Counted from the stretch's first letter, positions 1 to 8,799 are shown. The stretch: 64,000 nucleotides of DNA from Verrucomicrobiota bacterium (GCA_020630975.1 JAHDID010000001.1:17687-81686); one strand, 5' to 3'. Numbers and translations are program-made. Notes: generated from the sequence alone by a model not told the origin.

Positions 1-88
1 GTTCGGAATGCCGTGATGATTTTGTGACAAAAAAACGATGCACCCAAACGTGGTCACGAGTCTCAGACACACGGCAAGGACCTAAGTC

Positions 89-444
89 ATGAAATGGTTT
101 TGGGTATCGCTGCAATCAGCTTATTCGCAGAGGAGGAGGGCGATAGCTCACCCGAAGTGATCGTAGGAGAAGTCAAATTTGAGACCAAAGACGGCCAATT
201 GCTCATCCATCAAAAATCAAAAGTCGCGATATACCATTTTCAAAGCTTTGATCTTGGCGACAACACAGTCCGCTTTATCAGTCCTTTCGAGGATAGCATA
301 TCCCTGATCCGAGTGGTCGGCGACAAGGCATCCCTAGTCCATAGACAAATCGAATCATCAGGCAGTGTCATCCTCGTGAATCCCAATGGCCTGATGATCG
401 GACCTGCAGGCTTGATCGACTTGCCAGCCAATAGAGCGCTATAG
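89..444 (+). pseudogene. Truncated, frameshifted TpsA-type (haemagglutination-activity/TPS domain) secreted protein remnant
   Basis: The reading frame from 94 encodes about 90 residues that match the start of the TPS secretion domain of filamentous-haemagglutinin-like exoproteins: a GEVKF strand, an IYHFQSFDLG segment, and the hallmark VNPNGLMIGP near residue 92. Intact TPS domains run about 250 residues and precede a long beta-helix; here a stop follows at 442-444, about 20 bases before a GC-rich hairpin cluster. An ATG at 89 in another frame encodes MKWFWVSL, which would make a good signal peptide if joined by a one-base shift to AISLFA in the frame from 94. Both signs suggest a decayed gene. 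A matching TpsB transporter lies at 6740-8674. A short functional protein starting at 94 is less likely. Confidence 0.6.
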
Positions 445-460
445 GTTAACAAAAGTTTCT

Positions 461-650
461 AGCACCCCGCCGGGGTGCGGCTTCACTTTGCCCTATCCGG
501 TGGCTGCTCTACGCTTGCCACCGGCTACTATCTTCGAGTCCCTCCGGGACCGATAAAGCCCCAGAGGGGCTAACAGCTGGTAGCCTGGGGTGAAACCCCA
601 GGTCGAGGTCCCCACCAGACCTACCCCACCCCGGAGGGGTGGTAGAAACG
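461..650. repeat. Cluster of REP-like GC-rich hairpins
   Basis: The gap between the TpsA remnant and the pseudouridine synthase (445-762) contains no gene. It holds at least six short palindromes in about 190 bases: GCACCCC/GGGGTGC (462-478), CCGGTGGC/GCCACCGG (about 499-527), GTCCC/GGGAC, AGCCCC/GGGGCT, CCTGGGG/CCCCAGG and CACCCC/GGGGTG. The repeated pattern of a C-run, a 3-5 base loop and a G-run resembles repetitive extragenic palindromes moved by REP-associated tyrosine transposases, abundant in PVC-group genomes. No such transposase is in this window. Some hairpins could also serve as terminators for the flanking genes, but none has a T-tract. Confidence 0.65.
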
Positions 651-762
651 CTCCAGCAACTTTACCCTCTCCCACTTTGCTGCAACGACGGAAAGCTGTC
701 CAAAATCAGCAACTTGAGCGGCGAGGCCTGGCAGGCCATATTCCCAATAGCCTCACCAAACT

Positions 763-1443
763 CTAAAAATCAGGTTCCGCGTGAAACGTCAGCCGCTCTC
801 CTGTCTGCGGGTGATCAAATGACAACTCACAAGCATGCAGCTTCAGCTTGCCTGGCACATCACCATTTCCATAGAGAGGATCGCCTACGATCGGGGTACC
901 TAGACCTTTCTCATGCGCTGCATGGACACGCAGCTGATGAGTCCTCCCTGTGATGGGGCGAAACTCGATCCTGGTGACCGCACCGACTTCCGCTAGCACC
1001 TCTGTGCCCAATCGACGCCAATGGGTGACGCCCATCTTGCCATGCACCTCGTCGTAGATCTGGTAAGGCCGATTATCAATATCCAGTCGAAACGGTAGCT
1101 CGATCTGCCCCTCACTAGGCAGCTCTGGCAGCACACCTTCGAGCAGCGCGATATAGCGCTTGGCGGTATTGCGATTTTGAAACTGAATCGACAGATGACG
1201 GTGCGCCTCTGCCGTGCGGGCCACCACCAGCAGTCCAGAGGTATCCATATCCAACCGGTGTACAGCCGGCTGCTCGATACAGCCTGAGTAAGCCATCCGG
1301 ATACGATGCGCCACACTATCGAGCTTTTCCGGACCACGCCCGGGCACGGAGAGAAAGCCACTACGCTTCACCACCACCACGAAGAGATCTTCCTCGTGGA
1401 TCACCTGCATCTGGCCATCGTCTGGTAAACTGGCTTCACTCAT
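763..1443 (-). CDS. RluA-family RNA pseudouridine synthase (catalytic half)
   Basis: A 226-residue catalytic domain that isomerises uridine to pseudouridine in RNA. Key motifs are HRLDMDTSG at residues 62-70, with the catalytic Asp65 in RLD, TGRTHQLR at 155-162 and GDPLYG near 187. The start is placed at 1443 because this ATG overlaps the stop of the upstream gene (1436-1438), typical of translational coupling; the frame is open to 1545 but the extra residues look like a shadow of the neighbour. No S4 domain is seen. In many bacteria this catalytic domain is fused to the domain encoded just upstream, so here the enzyme appears split. The RNA target cannot be told from sequence. Confidence 0.88.
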   Translation of the reverse strand: MSEASLPDDGQMQVIHEEDLFVVVVKRSGFLSVPGRGPEKLDSVAHRIRMAYSGCIEQPAVHRLDMDTSGLLVVARTAEAHRHLSIQFQNRNTAKRYIALLEGVLPELPSEGQIELPFRLDIDNRPYQIYDEVHGKMGVTHWRRLGTEVLAEVGAVTRIEFRPITGRTHQLRVHAAHEKGLGTPIVGDPLYGNGDVPGKLKLHACELSFDHPQTGERLTFHAEPDF

Positions 1444-2194
1444 GACTGTGCTGACATAGCATGTAGCCGAGGATGGGCTGACATTTTTCCTCACAGGCTG
1501 GGAAAAATTGCCCAGCCTGCTTTCGACCCGATGCATTCGAGCCACCCCAGAAAAACTCCGCTAAACTGATCGGCTGCAAACCTTGTGCCGCAGCATGATT
1601 CAGCAACTTGGGAGCACAGCAATCGCCGACTCCACCCGGTAGACCACCATCGCCCAGAAAAATCTCGTCCAAAGGACGGAGCTGCCCGGACAGGCTGCGC
1701 AGCCGATAGGCCGCATGGATCTGCGGCATGAGCTCTCGAGACATTGCTCGACGACGCGCCTCGATTCTCTGCCGCTCTGGATCGTCCACAGGCAGAGCAT
1801 TACGCTGACAAGTGAGCGCCTTGATCTCCAACTGCACCGGCAGCACCAATTCCTCGAAAGTAGTCGTGGGCAACACAGGCGGAGCCCAGCCATCAATATC
1901 TCGAACCCCGCTACCGAGCGAGGAAAAGGCCCGCAGCCATACCGTAGCCCCCTGAGCATCGCGACACTCTAGCACCCCAAACATATGCCCCCGCTGCCCC
2001 GGCAGCAGCTGTGCCGTGGTCAGTGCCGGATCCGCCGACTCATCACCAGCGAGATAGTCGAGCCGCCCGAGCGACTCCATCTCTACCATCAACTGCTGAG
2101 CTCTAACTATCGACTCGCCATAGGGCAAGCTATGCGTCTCGCCACAGTGCCGGCACCAGCCCTGCGCACTGATGGCATCGTGAGCTGGGCTCAT
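1436..2194 (-). CDS. Accessory N-terminal domain of split RluA-type pseudouridine synthase
   Basis: A 252-residue protein that lacks pseudouridine-synthase motifs but resembles, from memory, the N-terminal region found fused to RluA-type catalytic domains in other bacteria. Visible signatures are a possible zinc pair Cys14/Cys17, a helical middle (about 115-160), DCCAPKLL at 191-198 followed by LAEFFWG, and FPACEEKC at 231-238. It ends at 1436 inside the start of the catalytic gene. The start at 2194 overlaps the stop of the sulfatase gene in an ATGA junction (2191-2194), so three genes appear coupled. Function is inferred only from the fusion; it may position the RNA substrate. A frameshift (real or sequencing error) breaking one gene into two is possible. 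Confidence 0.68.
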   Translation of the reverse strand: MSPAHDAISAQGWCRHCGETHSLPYGESIVRAQQLMVEMESLGRLDYLAGDESADPALTTAQLLPGQRGHMFGVLECRDAQGATVWLRAFSSLGSGVRDIDGWAPPVLPTTTFEELVLPVQLEIKALTCQRNALPVDDPERQRIEARRRAMSRELMPQIHAAYRLRSLSGQLRPLDEIFLGDGGLPGGVGDCCAPKLLNHAAAQGLQPISLAEFFWGGSNASGRKQAGQFFPACEEKCQPILGYMLCQHSHE

Positions 2195-3675
2195 TGCGTC
2201 CTCTTCGCACCCGCCACAGGTGCTGTCACAGTTTTGTCTTTCCAGTCGCGGCGCACGTCTTTGGCACCAGCCTCCACTAGGTGCTGCTGAAGAGCACCCA
2301 CCATACGATCCACCACCGCACCTTTCTCTGCAGCGAGGTCAGTCCGCTCATAGGGATCGGCATGCAAATCATAGAGTTCATAATCGACCTCGGGAAAGTA
2401 GCTTTTCACCAGCTTCCATTTACCCTTTCGGCGAATTGAGACTGCCTTATCCCCTGTCTGAGTCGGCCGCGGCAAAGGGTGATGCCAATAAAACGGCTCG
2501 CGCTCCTGCTCGCCGCCGTCGAGAGCTGCGACTAGGCTCACCCCATCGATATGGCGCTTATTCTGTAATGGCAGTCCCGCCAGCTCCAGTAGGGTTGGAA
2601 AAATATCAGTGCCGATCGCTACCGTATCAGTAGTCGACCCCGCAGCGACTCGCGCTGGGTAGCTCACTACGAAAGGCACCCTCAAGCCCCCCTCATAGAG
2701 ATGCCCCTTTCCCGCACGGTAGGGCAGATTCGATGTCGCTAACTCACGTCGGCTATCAGGCCCTCGATTCGATAGACCACCATGATCGGAAGTGAAAAGT
2801 ATGATCGTATCATCACTGATTTTCAGTTCATCGAGCAATGCCATCAATCGACCCAGACTATCATCGGTAGTCTTCACCATCGAGGCGTAGGTGGGATGAT
2901 CGCGGCGCGACTTGCAGCTACCATCCGCCTCGATGTAGCCACCCTCGCCCTCAGCCGCTGGTAGATCACCGACCTTACCCTGAAAATAGTCGATCTCATC
3001 GGGCTTGCCCTCGATCGGCGTATGCACCGCGAAGTGCGAGACAAACGCCAAAAAAGGCCTCTCCGCATCTGCCTCTATCTGCTGGCGAATCCACGTTTCA
3101 GCCTCCAGCGTAAGGCGGTCGGTCACATTCTCCCCATCGGCCCCTTTCTCCAGACCGAGGATCGGCCCTTCTTTGCCCACTTTACCGGTCTTGGCATTGA
3201 TGTGATACGGAAAAAACTGACTGGCCACTGCCCCTGCATGGCAGCCACCGATATTGGTCTCATAGCCCCGTGCATCGGGGTACTCCTCGGCCTTTTTCCC
3301 CAAGTGCCATTTGCCGAAAAATCCCGTCGCATAACCACCATCGCGAAACGCCTCACCAATCGTCGGCAACCCCACCATCACCTCACCAGCCGCTGCGAAA
3401 TGCAGCTCGCGGTAGGGGGCGCGCCCGGTCTGGATGGAAAAGCGCGACTCCACACAGCGAGGATGAGCGCAATACCCATTGCGAAACGTCATCCCCCGCA
3501 CAGCCAACTCCTCGAGATGCGGAGTCTCATAAAAACCCTCATCCGCGCCCGGCAGCGAGGTATCCATGACTCCCATGTCATCGACCAAAAAGACGATCAC
3601 ATTGGGCTGTCGATCAGGCTCCGCAGCGAAACTGAACGAAGCGACAGCAAATAAAAGACCTATAAAAAGACGCAT
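2191..3675 (-). CDS. Secreted type I sulfatase (arylsulfatase A-like)
   Basis: A 494-residue sulfatase with a signal peptide (cleavage near FSFAA, residue 18). The metal-binding N-terminal motif FLVDDMG (29-35) and a later TSDHGG are canonical. The formylglycine site reads CVESR at 74-78, followed by FSIQTGR: Cys74 and Arg78 are in place, but position +2 is Glu instead of the usual Pro or Ala. Such enzymes hydrolyse sulfate esters, typically of algal or host polysaccharides, in the periplasm or outside the cell after Cys is converted to formylglycine. No formylglycine-generating enzyme is seen here. It is first in a run with the split pseudouridine synthase, with which it shares no obvious function. 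Substrate cannot be assigned. Confidence 0.92.
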   Translation of the reverse strand: MRLFIGLLFAVASFSFAAEPDRQPNVIVFLVDDMGVMDTSLPGADEGFYETPHLEELAVRGMTFRNGYCAHPRCVESRFSIQTGRAPYRELHFAAAGEVMVGLPTIGEAFRDGGYATGFFGKWHLGKKAEEYPDARGYETNIGGCHAGAVASQFFPYHINAKTGKVGKEGPILGLEKGADGENVTDRLTLEAETWIRQQIEADAERPFLAFVSHFAVHTPIEGKPDEIDYFQGKVGDLPAAEGEGGYIEADGSCKSRRDHPTYASMVKTTDDSLGRLMALLDELKISDDTIILFTSDHGGLSNRGPDSRRELATSNLPYRAGKGHLYEGGLRVPFVVSYPARVAAGSTTDTVAIGTDIFPTLLELAGLPLQNKRHIDGVSLVAALDGGEQEREPFYWHHPLPRPTQTGDKAVSIRRKGKWKLVKSYFPEVDYELYDLHADPYERTDLAAEKGAVVDRMVGALQQHLVEAGAKDVRRDWKDKTVTAPVAGAKRTQ

Positions 3676-3696
3676 GATGACGGTGATCTGTATGAT

Positions 3697-4638
3697 CTAG
3701 TGCTCGTGATCATGACCGTGATGGCCATGCGGGATCAGCAGAAAACTGGCTGTTTGTTTACCCGCAAAGCTCACTGTCACTTGAGATTTGAAAGACTTCC
3801 CCTGCAGCCAGGCCGCCGACTCACCACTGTCTCCGGGATAGATGAAGTAATTGGTCTGACCTTCGCGCATGGTCGCATTGCCATCTTCATCCTCATTCTT
3901 GCCCATATTGCGCACTGCCAGCGTCGCCGAGGCCTGCTTGGCATCAGAAAAGCTCACAGTTATTTTTTCGCTAGCCGAGATATCGTAAGGCTGAGTGATA
4001 CCCGCATCTTTGGCGATCCAAAGCTCCAGATCACCTTTATCATCATGTAGCTTTAGCTCGATGTAGCCCCCATCGAATGCTGCTATCATCCCCTCGTGCG
4101 GCCCGAGGTCATCTTCGACTTTGGCCATCCCCGTCGTTATCGCATCAGGGTATTGCGCCTTTAGCAGCTTCAGCACCCCTCCCAGAGTCTTCACGCTCTT
4201 TTTGATGCTTTTTTCATCCTTAGCATCAGTCGATTCATGCAATTTACCGAGAGCTCGCTTGGTATTATTGAGCATACCCGCCACCCGCTTGCGCTTCTTT
4301 TCCTCGACTGCCGTCATCTGGTGATCTAGCTCACCTATCAGCGCACCGAGATTGATCTGCTGCTTGTGCAGCAGATCGATATCGCCCGACGCAGCAGACG
4401 CCGCTACGACAGCTGAGTAGGCATTGATGTGGGCCCACAGATCAGCTGGGTCCTCAGGCACTAGGATCGTAGCATGATGCCCCGCCCCATGGCCGTGTTC
4501 GTGATCATGGTGGTGATCGTGATCATGACTGTGCGGTTTGCCAGACTCGTGGGCCACAGTAAAGCTCGCGACGCAGCACGAAAAGAGTGCCACTGCCGCG
4601 AAGCCACCAGCAGATATAGAAAATGGAGAGCTCTTCAT
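3697..4638 (-). CDS. Secreted histidine-rich, probably metal-binding protein
   Basis: Start chosen at the Met giving a clean signal peptide (MKSSPFSISAGGFAAVALF...); the frame also opens at 4686. The mature N-terminus has a dense His/Asp cluster, about twelve His within 25 residues, and the C-terminus ends in a second cluster (PHGHHGHDHEH). Between them lie a helical segment rich in Lys/Asp and a probable beta domain (about 180-300). His clusters of this kind bind Zn, Ni or Cu; a periplasmic metal buffer or delivery protein is the likeliest role, but no transporter gene is adjacent. It lies 21 bases upstream of the sulfatase on the same strand. I do not recognise a named family. Confidence 0.72.
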   Translation of the reverse strand: MKSSPFSISAGGFAAVALFSCCVASFTVAHESGKPHSHDHDHHHDHEHGHGAGHHATILVPEDPADLWAHINAYSAVVAASAASGDIDLLHKQQINLGALIGELDHQMTAVEEKKRKRVAGMLNNTKRALGKLHESTDAKDEKSIKKSVKTLGGVLKLLKAQYPDAITTGMAKVEDDLGPHEGMIAAFDGGYIELKLHDDKGDLELWIAKDAGITQPYDISASEKITVSFSDAKQASATLAVRNMGKNEDEDGNATMREGQTNYFIYPGDSGESAAWLQGKSFKSQVTVSFAGKQTASFLLIPHGHHGHDHEH

Positions 4639-4709
4639 CAACCTTAGCTGACACGCATCAGCAGGCTGAATCCAGAGAATTCCCAAAAAAATCAGGGACC
4701 GGAATCGCT

Positions 4710-5732
4710 CTAAGAACGAAACATCTCGCGAGCGGAGAACGCCACACCGAGAGCAGCAGCCGAGTCACCTCCGATCGCCCACTCAAAACGAGTAGTGATC
4801 TTATCGGGATCGATCGGGCTCTTCGAATACATCGGCCAGGCGCGCTCCTCAAATCCCTCCATGATCCAGCCGAGATAGTCATCGCGGAAACCCTCTGTCT
4901 CCGCCAAACCACCACCAAGAACGACCAAGCCGGGATCGAACACTCTCACCAGATCGGCAATGCCATAACCCAAGATCTGCCCCTGCTGACGGAAAATCTG
5001 GATAGCCAGCTCATCGCCCGCCTGAGCAAAGTCACGCAGCTTGAATGCCTTTTCCTCGATCGGGCTGTCATCATTCAGCGGATGATCGCTATTCTCTGGC
5101 TTTGCCAGCTCTAGACCGATACGACGGCGAAGCGCCACTAGCGAGCACCAAGCCTCTAGGCAGCCGTGCTTACCACATGAGCACTGCGGCAGCTCACCAT
5201 CATCCTCGCGATGCGGAGCAGAGATGTGGCCCACCTCTAAAGCCAGACCATTGGCACCCTCATAGGCACGGCCACCAGGCAACACCAAGCCACCACCCAG
5301 CCCCGTACCAGGAGCCACCAACAGCAGTCCTCCATGGTGCTTTTTGCGCACAGCGTACTCACCCAGTGCGGCAGCGTTGCCATCATTGGTCATGTAGACA
5401 GGCGTGCCTCCGATGCGCTCGGAGAACTGGTCTCGAATATTCGTACCGACCCAGTTTTCGTGCAGGTTCGCCTTTCCCCAGATCACACCATCGCAAGAGG
5501 GTGCAGGCACATCCATACCGACGCCTTTCACCTGATCCCTAGAAATACCAATCCCTGCGGTCAACTGATCTAAAGCCTGCTCCAACTGTCCGAAAGTCGC
5601 TTCGTAGCCATCTTTCACATGACTGCGGAGCTCTATCATCTCCCCGGCTAGCTCGCCGACATGATCGACCAGCACGGTCTTTACGGTGGAGCCTCCAATA
5701 TCGAGACCTGCGAAAAATTCTGATTCAGCCAT
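4710..5732 (-). CDS. ROK-family sugar kinase (glucokinase or N-acetylhexosamine kinase type)
   Basis: A 340-residue ATP-dependent sugar kinase. It shows the phosphate-1 motif DIGGSTVKT (11-19), catalytic Asp117 in TNDGNA, the APGTGLGGG loop (140-148), and the ROK zinc site EVGHI (166-170) with CSCGKHGC (184-191) followed by LEAW. No DNA-binding domain is present, so it is a kinase rather than a ROK repressor. The EVGH and zinc motifs are shared by glucokinases and N-acetylglucosamine/mannosamine kinases, so the exact sugar is open. It may start a run with the His-rich protein 71 bases downstream. The upstream gap (5733-5801) is AT-rich and could hold its promoter. Confidence 0.88.
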   Translation of the reverse strand: MAESEFFAGLDIGGSTVKTVLVDHVGELAGEMIELRSHVKDGYEATFGQLEQALDQLTAGIGISRDQVKGVGMDVPAPSCDGVIWGKANLHENWVGTNIRDQFSERIGGTPVYMTNDGNAAALGEYAVRKKHHGGLLLVAPGTGLGGGLVLPGGRAYEGANGLALEVGHISAPHREDDGELPQCSCGKHGCLEAWCSLVALRRRIGLELAKPENSDHPLNDDSPIEEKAFKLRDFAQAGDELAIQIFRQQGQILGYGIADLVRVFDPGLVVLGGGLAETEGFRDDYLGWIMEGFEERAWPMYSKSPIDPDKITTRFEWAIGGDSAAALGVAFSAREMFRS

Positions 5733-5801
5733 GATGTATTTCTAAAAGTAGTTTTCGGTGATTTACAGTTTAGCTGAGTTAAACGATTGCTCGCCGCGAA
5801 A

Positions 5802-6596
5802 TCAAGGCAATTCCAATCCCCTGAAGAATCTCATCGCATTCTCAGACGACAGCCGGGCGCACTCCTCCTCTGAGATCCCTCTAGTCTCCGCCACTTGCTT
5901 AGCTGTATGCACCACGTAGGCCGGCTCATTCGACTTCCCCCGAAAAGGTACCGGCGCCAGATACGGCGCATCCGTCTCGACCATGAAACGGTCTTCAGGG
6001 ACCATAGCAGCCACCTTGCGGACCTCTTCAGCTTTTTTATAAGTGACAACACCCGTAAAGGATAAGTAATGCCCCATCGCCAGAGCCCGCTCAGCCTGAG
6101 CGAGCGTCCCTGTGAAGCAGTGTAAAACAGCCAAAACCTCAGGATAAGCCTCTAGAATATCCAGGGTATCGTCGCCACTCTCCCGCTGGTGAATGACCAC
6201 AGGTAGCGCCACCTCACGAGCGAGATCCAGCTGGGCCCTGAAAAAGTCCGCCTGCTGCTGTCGCCAGCTATCCACCGTAAATGGCTCTGGGGGCGCGTGA
6301 TAATAATCCAATCCGATCTCACCGATAGCCACTACCTCGGGCTCTGCGGAGAGCTCGCGTAGCTCATCTATCCAGCCCTCAGGCACCGGCTCATCGACAT
6401 AACAGGGGTGGATACCCACTGCCGCACTGATCGCTCCGTGCTCTTTAGCCAGAGCCAGCGCAGCTCGACTATCAGGCAGATCACAACCGATCGAAACCAC
6501 TCTCGACACACCCGCTGAATCACAGCGATGAAGCAACTCAGGAACCTTGCCTAGAAAGCGGTCACTGGTAAGATGAGCATGTGTATCAACCAACAT
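5802..6596 (-). CDS. tatD: TatD-family metal-dependent deoxyribonuclease
   Basis: A TIM-barrel metallo-hydrolase of the TatD DNase family, about 264 residues from the chosen start, close to the family norm. The first metal site DTHAHL lies directly after the start; further ligands are in GEIGLDYY, VVIHQRES, LHCFTG and the late ETDAPYLAP with the usual PFRGKSNEP loop. The Met at 6596 (MLVDTHAHL) fits the family best; in-frame Mets at 6614 and 6632 are possible. TatD enzymes act as 3'-5' exonucleases on DNA/RNA in repair and turnover. It is divergent from the TpsB gene, and the 6597-6739 gap serves both. Confidence 0.9.
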   Translation of the reverse strand: MLVDTHAHLTSDRFLGKVPELLHRCDSAGVSRVVSIGCDLPDSRAALALAKEHGAISAAVGIHPCYVDEPVPEGWIDELRELSAEPEVVAIGEIGLDYYHAPPEPFTVDSWRQQQADFFRAQLDLAREVALPVVIHQRESGDDTLDILEAYPEVLAVLHCFTGTLAQAERALAMGHYLSFTGVVTYKKAEEVRKVAAMVPEDRFMVETDAPYLAPVPFRGKSNEPAYVVHTAKQVAETRGISEEECARLSSENAMRFFRGLELP

Positions 6597-6739
6597 AGGT
6601 CGGTAAGTGACCATCCGATCAGGCGGGCGCAACGATCTTTGAGAGAAAAAATAGGTAATTTTCTCAAAAAAGCGTTTTCACGGTCTCTTTCGTATGTTAG
6701 CAACATAGGGTTAAGGCTGGGACGCTGGCCTCACACATC

Positions 6740-8674
6740 ATGACCATGAACACCTATAGACCACTCCGAGCCCTTGCCTACACTGCATTCGCAGCAGCCA
6801 TGGGATTGGGACTCAGCTCAGGCCAAGGCACTCGCGTCGTCGACCAACACGGTACTGAGTTTCTCATGGATGTCCTGCCCCCGACCACTCAGGGCAAGGT
6901 CAACCAAGCCCGCGCCATCATGAAGTCTGGCGGTGGTACCGGCCCTCTCAAAGTCGACAAAAGAAATCGCTACCACATCTCGCAGAATCCAACTTACTCC
7001 GGCAGTGATGAGTTTGGCCCCAGCTCAGGTGGCGATGACCTACTGCTGAACCAGCTGCTCGGTGTCGTCCTCGTGCCCACTCCTGGCGATGTACGCCCTA
7101 GCGGATGGCATGGTGTCGAGGGTGTCTGGCATGACTTTAAGAATTTCCCACCAGAGGTAGGCTGGGCTCTTCAGAACTATCTGCGCAAGCCTGTCTCCCT
7201 TGTGTCTTTGGATCGAATGGTAAAAGACGTGATCGTTGCTTATCGCGAGGGCGACCGTCCAGTAGTAGACGTGCTACTCCCAGAGCAAGACATCACCTCA
7301 GGTGTCGTCCAGCTGGTCGTCATCGAGTCGAAACTCGCTAGAATCCGCGTGGAGGGTGCTGATGTTGACACTGAAGAATACATCCGAAGCCAAATGCGTG
7401 TGCGCAAGGGCGAAGTGATCCGCCAGTCGGAAGTGCTCAAGGACCTCGCATGGCTCAACCGCAGCCCTTATCGCAAAGTCGATCTGGCTTATGCACCAGG
7501 TGGCGGGTTTGCGGAAACAGATATCATTCTCAAGCCTTATAAAACCCAGACAAACTCTTGGTTTGTCGGTATCGAAGACTCAGGAACTGACTTTCTCGGT
7601 AAAGAGCGTGTCGTAGCTGGATTCAACATCGGGGAGTTTGGAAACCCGACTCAGTCACTGGCCTACCAATGGTCTTCGGATCTCGACTTTGAACATGTTC
7701 GTGCTCAGTCTCTCGTATATTCGAAAGACCTACCTTGGCGCCACAATGTGACCTTGCTCGCATCATTTGCTGATATTGAGGGACAGATTCCAATCGGTGG
7801 CGGTAACTTCCTTGACTCCAGTGGTTTCAACTGGGGGCTTAGCGGCCGCTACAACATCCCTCTTTCTGGCAAAACTGCTAAGCTTTGTCCGCCTCTTTTC
7901 GGAGACTTCGAGCGCCGTCGTGATTTAGCACTCGGATTCGACCACAAGTCTAACGAGAGCAATCTTGAGTTCATAGGTAATTTCCCAACTGGCGTCAGCG
8001 GCACAAGACTGTTTGGCAATCAGGTAGAAATCTACCAATTCACCGCAGCCTACAAAGAGGTATGGCAGCATCCTAAGGGTGTTTCCCAACTCGATTTGGC
8101 GGGCTTTTGGTCGCCAGGCGGCTGGACACCTCACAACTCAGATGCAGCTTTCGCTTCTTCACGTGCCGGGTCTACTGCAGACTACATGTATGGAACGGCT
8201 TCATTTGAGCATCAGCGCCGCCTAATTCAGGATTGGTCACTACGCATGAAGGGTATAGCCCAGTTCTCCGACAGCAATCTTCAAGCATCTGAGCAGATTG
8301 GTATCGGCGGTTACGACCGTGGTCGTGGTTTCGAGCCGCGCATTATTCGCGGTGATGAGGGTGTCTTTGGTATGATGGAGCTTTACGCTCCGGAAATGTC
8401 ACTCGCTCGCATTTTTGATTGGGAATACGCTACTGGCGCCTGCCAAGACCAGCTACGTTTCCTTGGTTTCGTAGAGGGTGGTTCTACCAGCAATAAAGAC
8501 CTTCTGCCAAACGAAGTTGAGAGCCAGTCCGTCGCCTCTGTTGGTCTGGGTATGCGCTGGACTTACAACGACTTCTTCCGCCTACGTGTTGACTACGGTA
8601 AGCCAGTCATGACAGATAATGTTCAGACTGATGAGTCTGGCCGCTTCCACATCGGCGCGACAGCTACATTCTAG
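6740..8674 (+). CDS. TpsB/ShlB-FhaC family outer-membrane transporter with POTRA domain
   Basis: A 644-residue outer-membrane protein with an N-terminal signal peptide (Met at 6740 or 6746; cleavage near LSSG). Residues about 155-265 form ShlB-type POTRA domains: LPEQDITSGVVQLVVIE is the classic first-POTRA strand and GEVIRQSEV begins the second. The rest is beta-strand rich and ends in Phe (HIGATATF), as outer-membrane barrels do. Such proteins export one large TpsA partner that carries a TPS domain. The only TPS-like sequence here is the decayed remnant at 89-444, so the live partner must be elsewhere, unless the transporter is now an orphan. A good terminator follows at 8690-8728. Confidence 0.85.
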   Translation: MTMNTYRPLRALAYTAFAAAMGLGLSSGQGTRVVDQHGTEFLMDVLPPTTQGKVNQARAIMKSGGGTGPLKVDKRNRYHISQNPTYSGSDEFGPSSGGDDLLLNQLLGVVLVPTPGDVRPSGWHGVEGVWHDFKNFPPEVGWALQNYLRKPVSLVSLDRMVKDVIVAYREGDRPVVDVLLPEQDITSGVVQLVVIESKLARIRVEGADVDTEEYIRSQMRVRKGEVIRQSEVLKDLAWLNRSPYRKVDLAYAPGGGFAETDIILKPYKTQTNSWFVGIEDSGTDFLGKERVVAGFNIGEFGNPTQSLAYQWSSDLDFEHVRAQSLVYSKDLPWRHNVTLLASFADIEGQIPIGGGNFLDSSGFNWGLSGRYNIPLSGKTAKLCPPLFGDFERRRDLALGFDHKSNESNLEFIGNFPTGVSGTRLFGNQVEIYQFTAAYKEVWQHPKGVSQLDLAGFWSPGGWTPHNSDAAFASSRAGSTADYMYGTASFEHQRRLIQDWSLRMKGIAQFSDSNLQASEQIGIGGYDRGRGFEPRIIRGDEGVFGMMELYAPEMSLARIFDWEYATGACQDQLRFLGFVEGGSTSNKDLLPNEVESQSVASVGLGMRWTYNDFFRLRVDYGKPVMTDNVQTDESGRFHIGATATF

Positions 8675-8689
8675 AACTAAGCTTTTTTT

Positions 8690-8728
8690 GAGGGCAAGTG
8701 GGCCAATCGTATGGCTCCTTGCCCTTTT
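8690..8728 (+). terminator. Rho-independent terminator after TpsB gene
   Basis: AGGGCAAG (8691-8698) pairs with CTTGCCCT (8718-8725); the inner GGCCA/TGGCT can extend the stem. A run of four T follows. It lies 16 bases after the TpsB stop and before the sugar isomerase gene, separating the two transcripts. Confidence 0.75.
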
Positions 8729-8799
8729 AGTATCTCCATCTATCTGGATCTTATTATTCCAGAACACCATCCACCAAAACCTAATACCGCACTACTATC

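Noticed and set aside
721-740. GGCCT/AGGCC hairpin as terminator of the pseudouridine synthase
   Set aside because: Five-base stem and no T-tract on the minus strand.
3022-3654. Long plus-strand open frame (210 codons) inside the sulfatase gene
   Set aside because: It is antisense to a clear sulfatase with full motifs, and the translation has no recognisable domain; a by-product of GC-rich codon use.
6633-6739. TTTGAGA/TCTCAAA hairpin between tatD and the TpsB gene as a terminator
   Set aside because: The genes are divergent, so no transcript should end there, and no T-tract follows; too weak to list.
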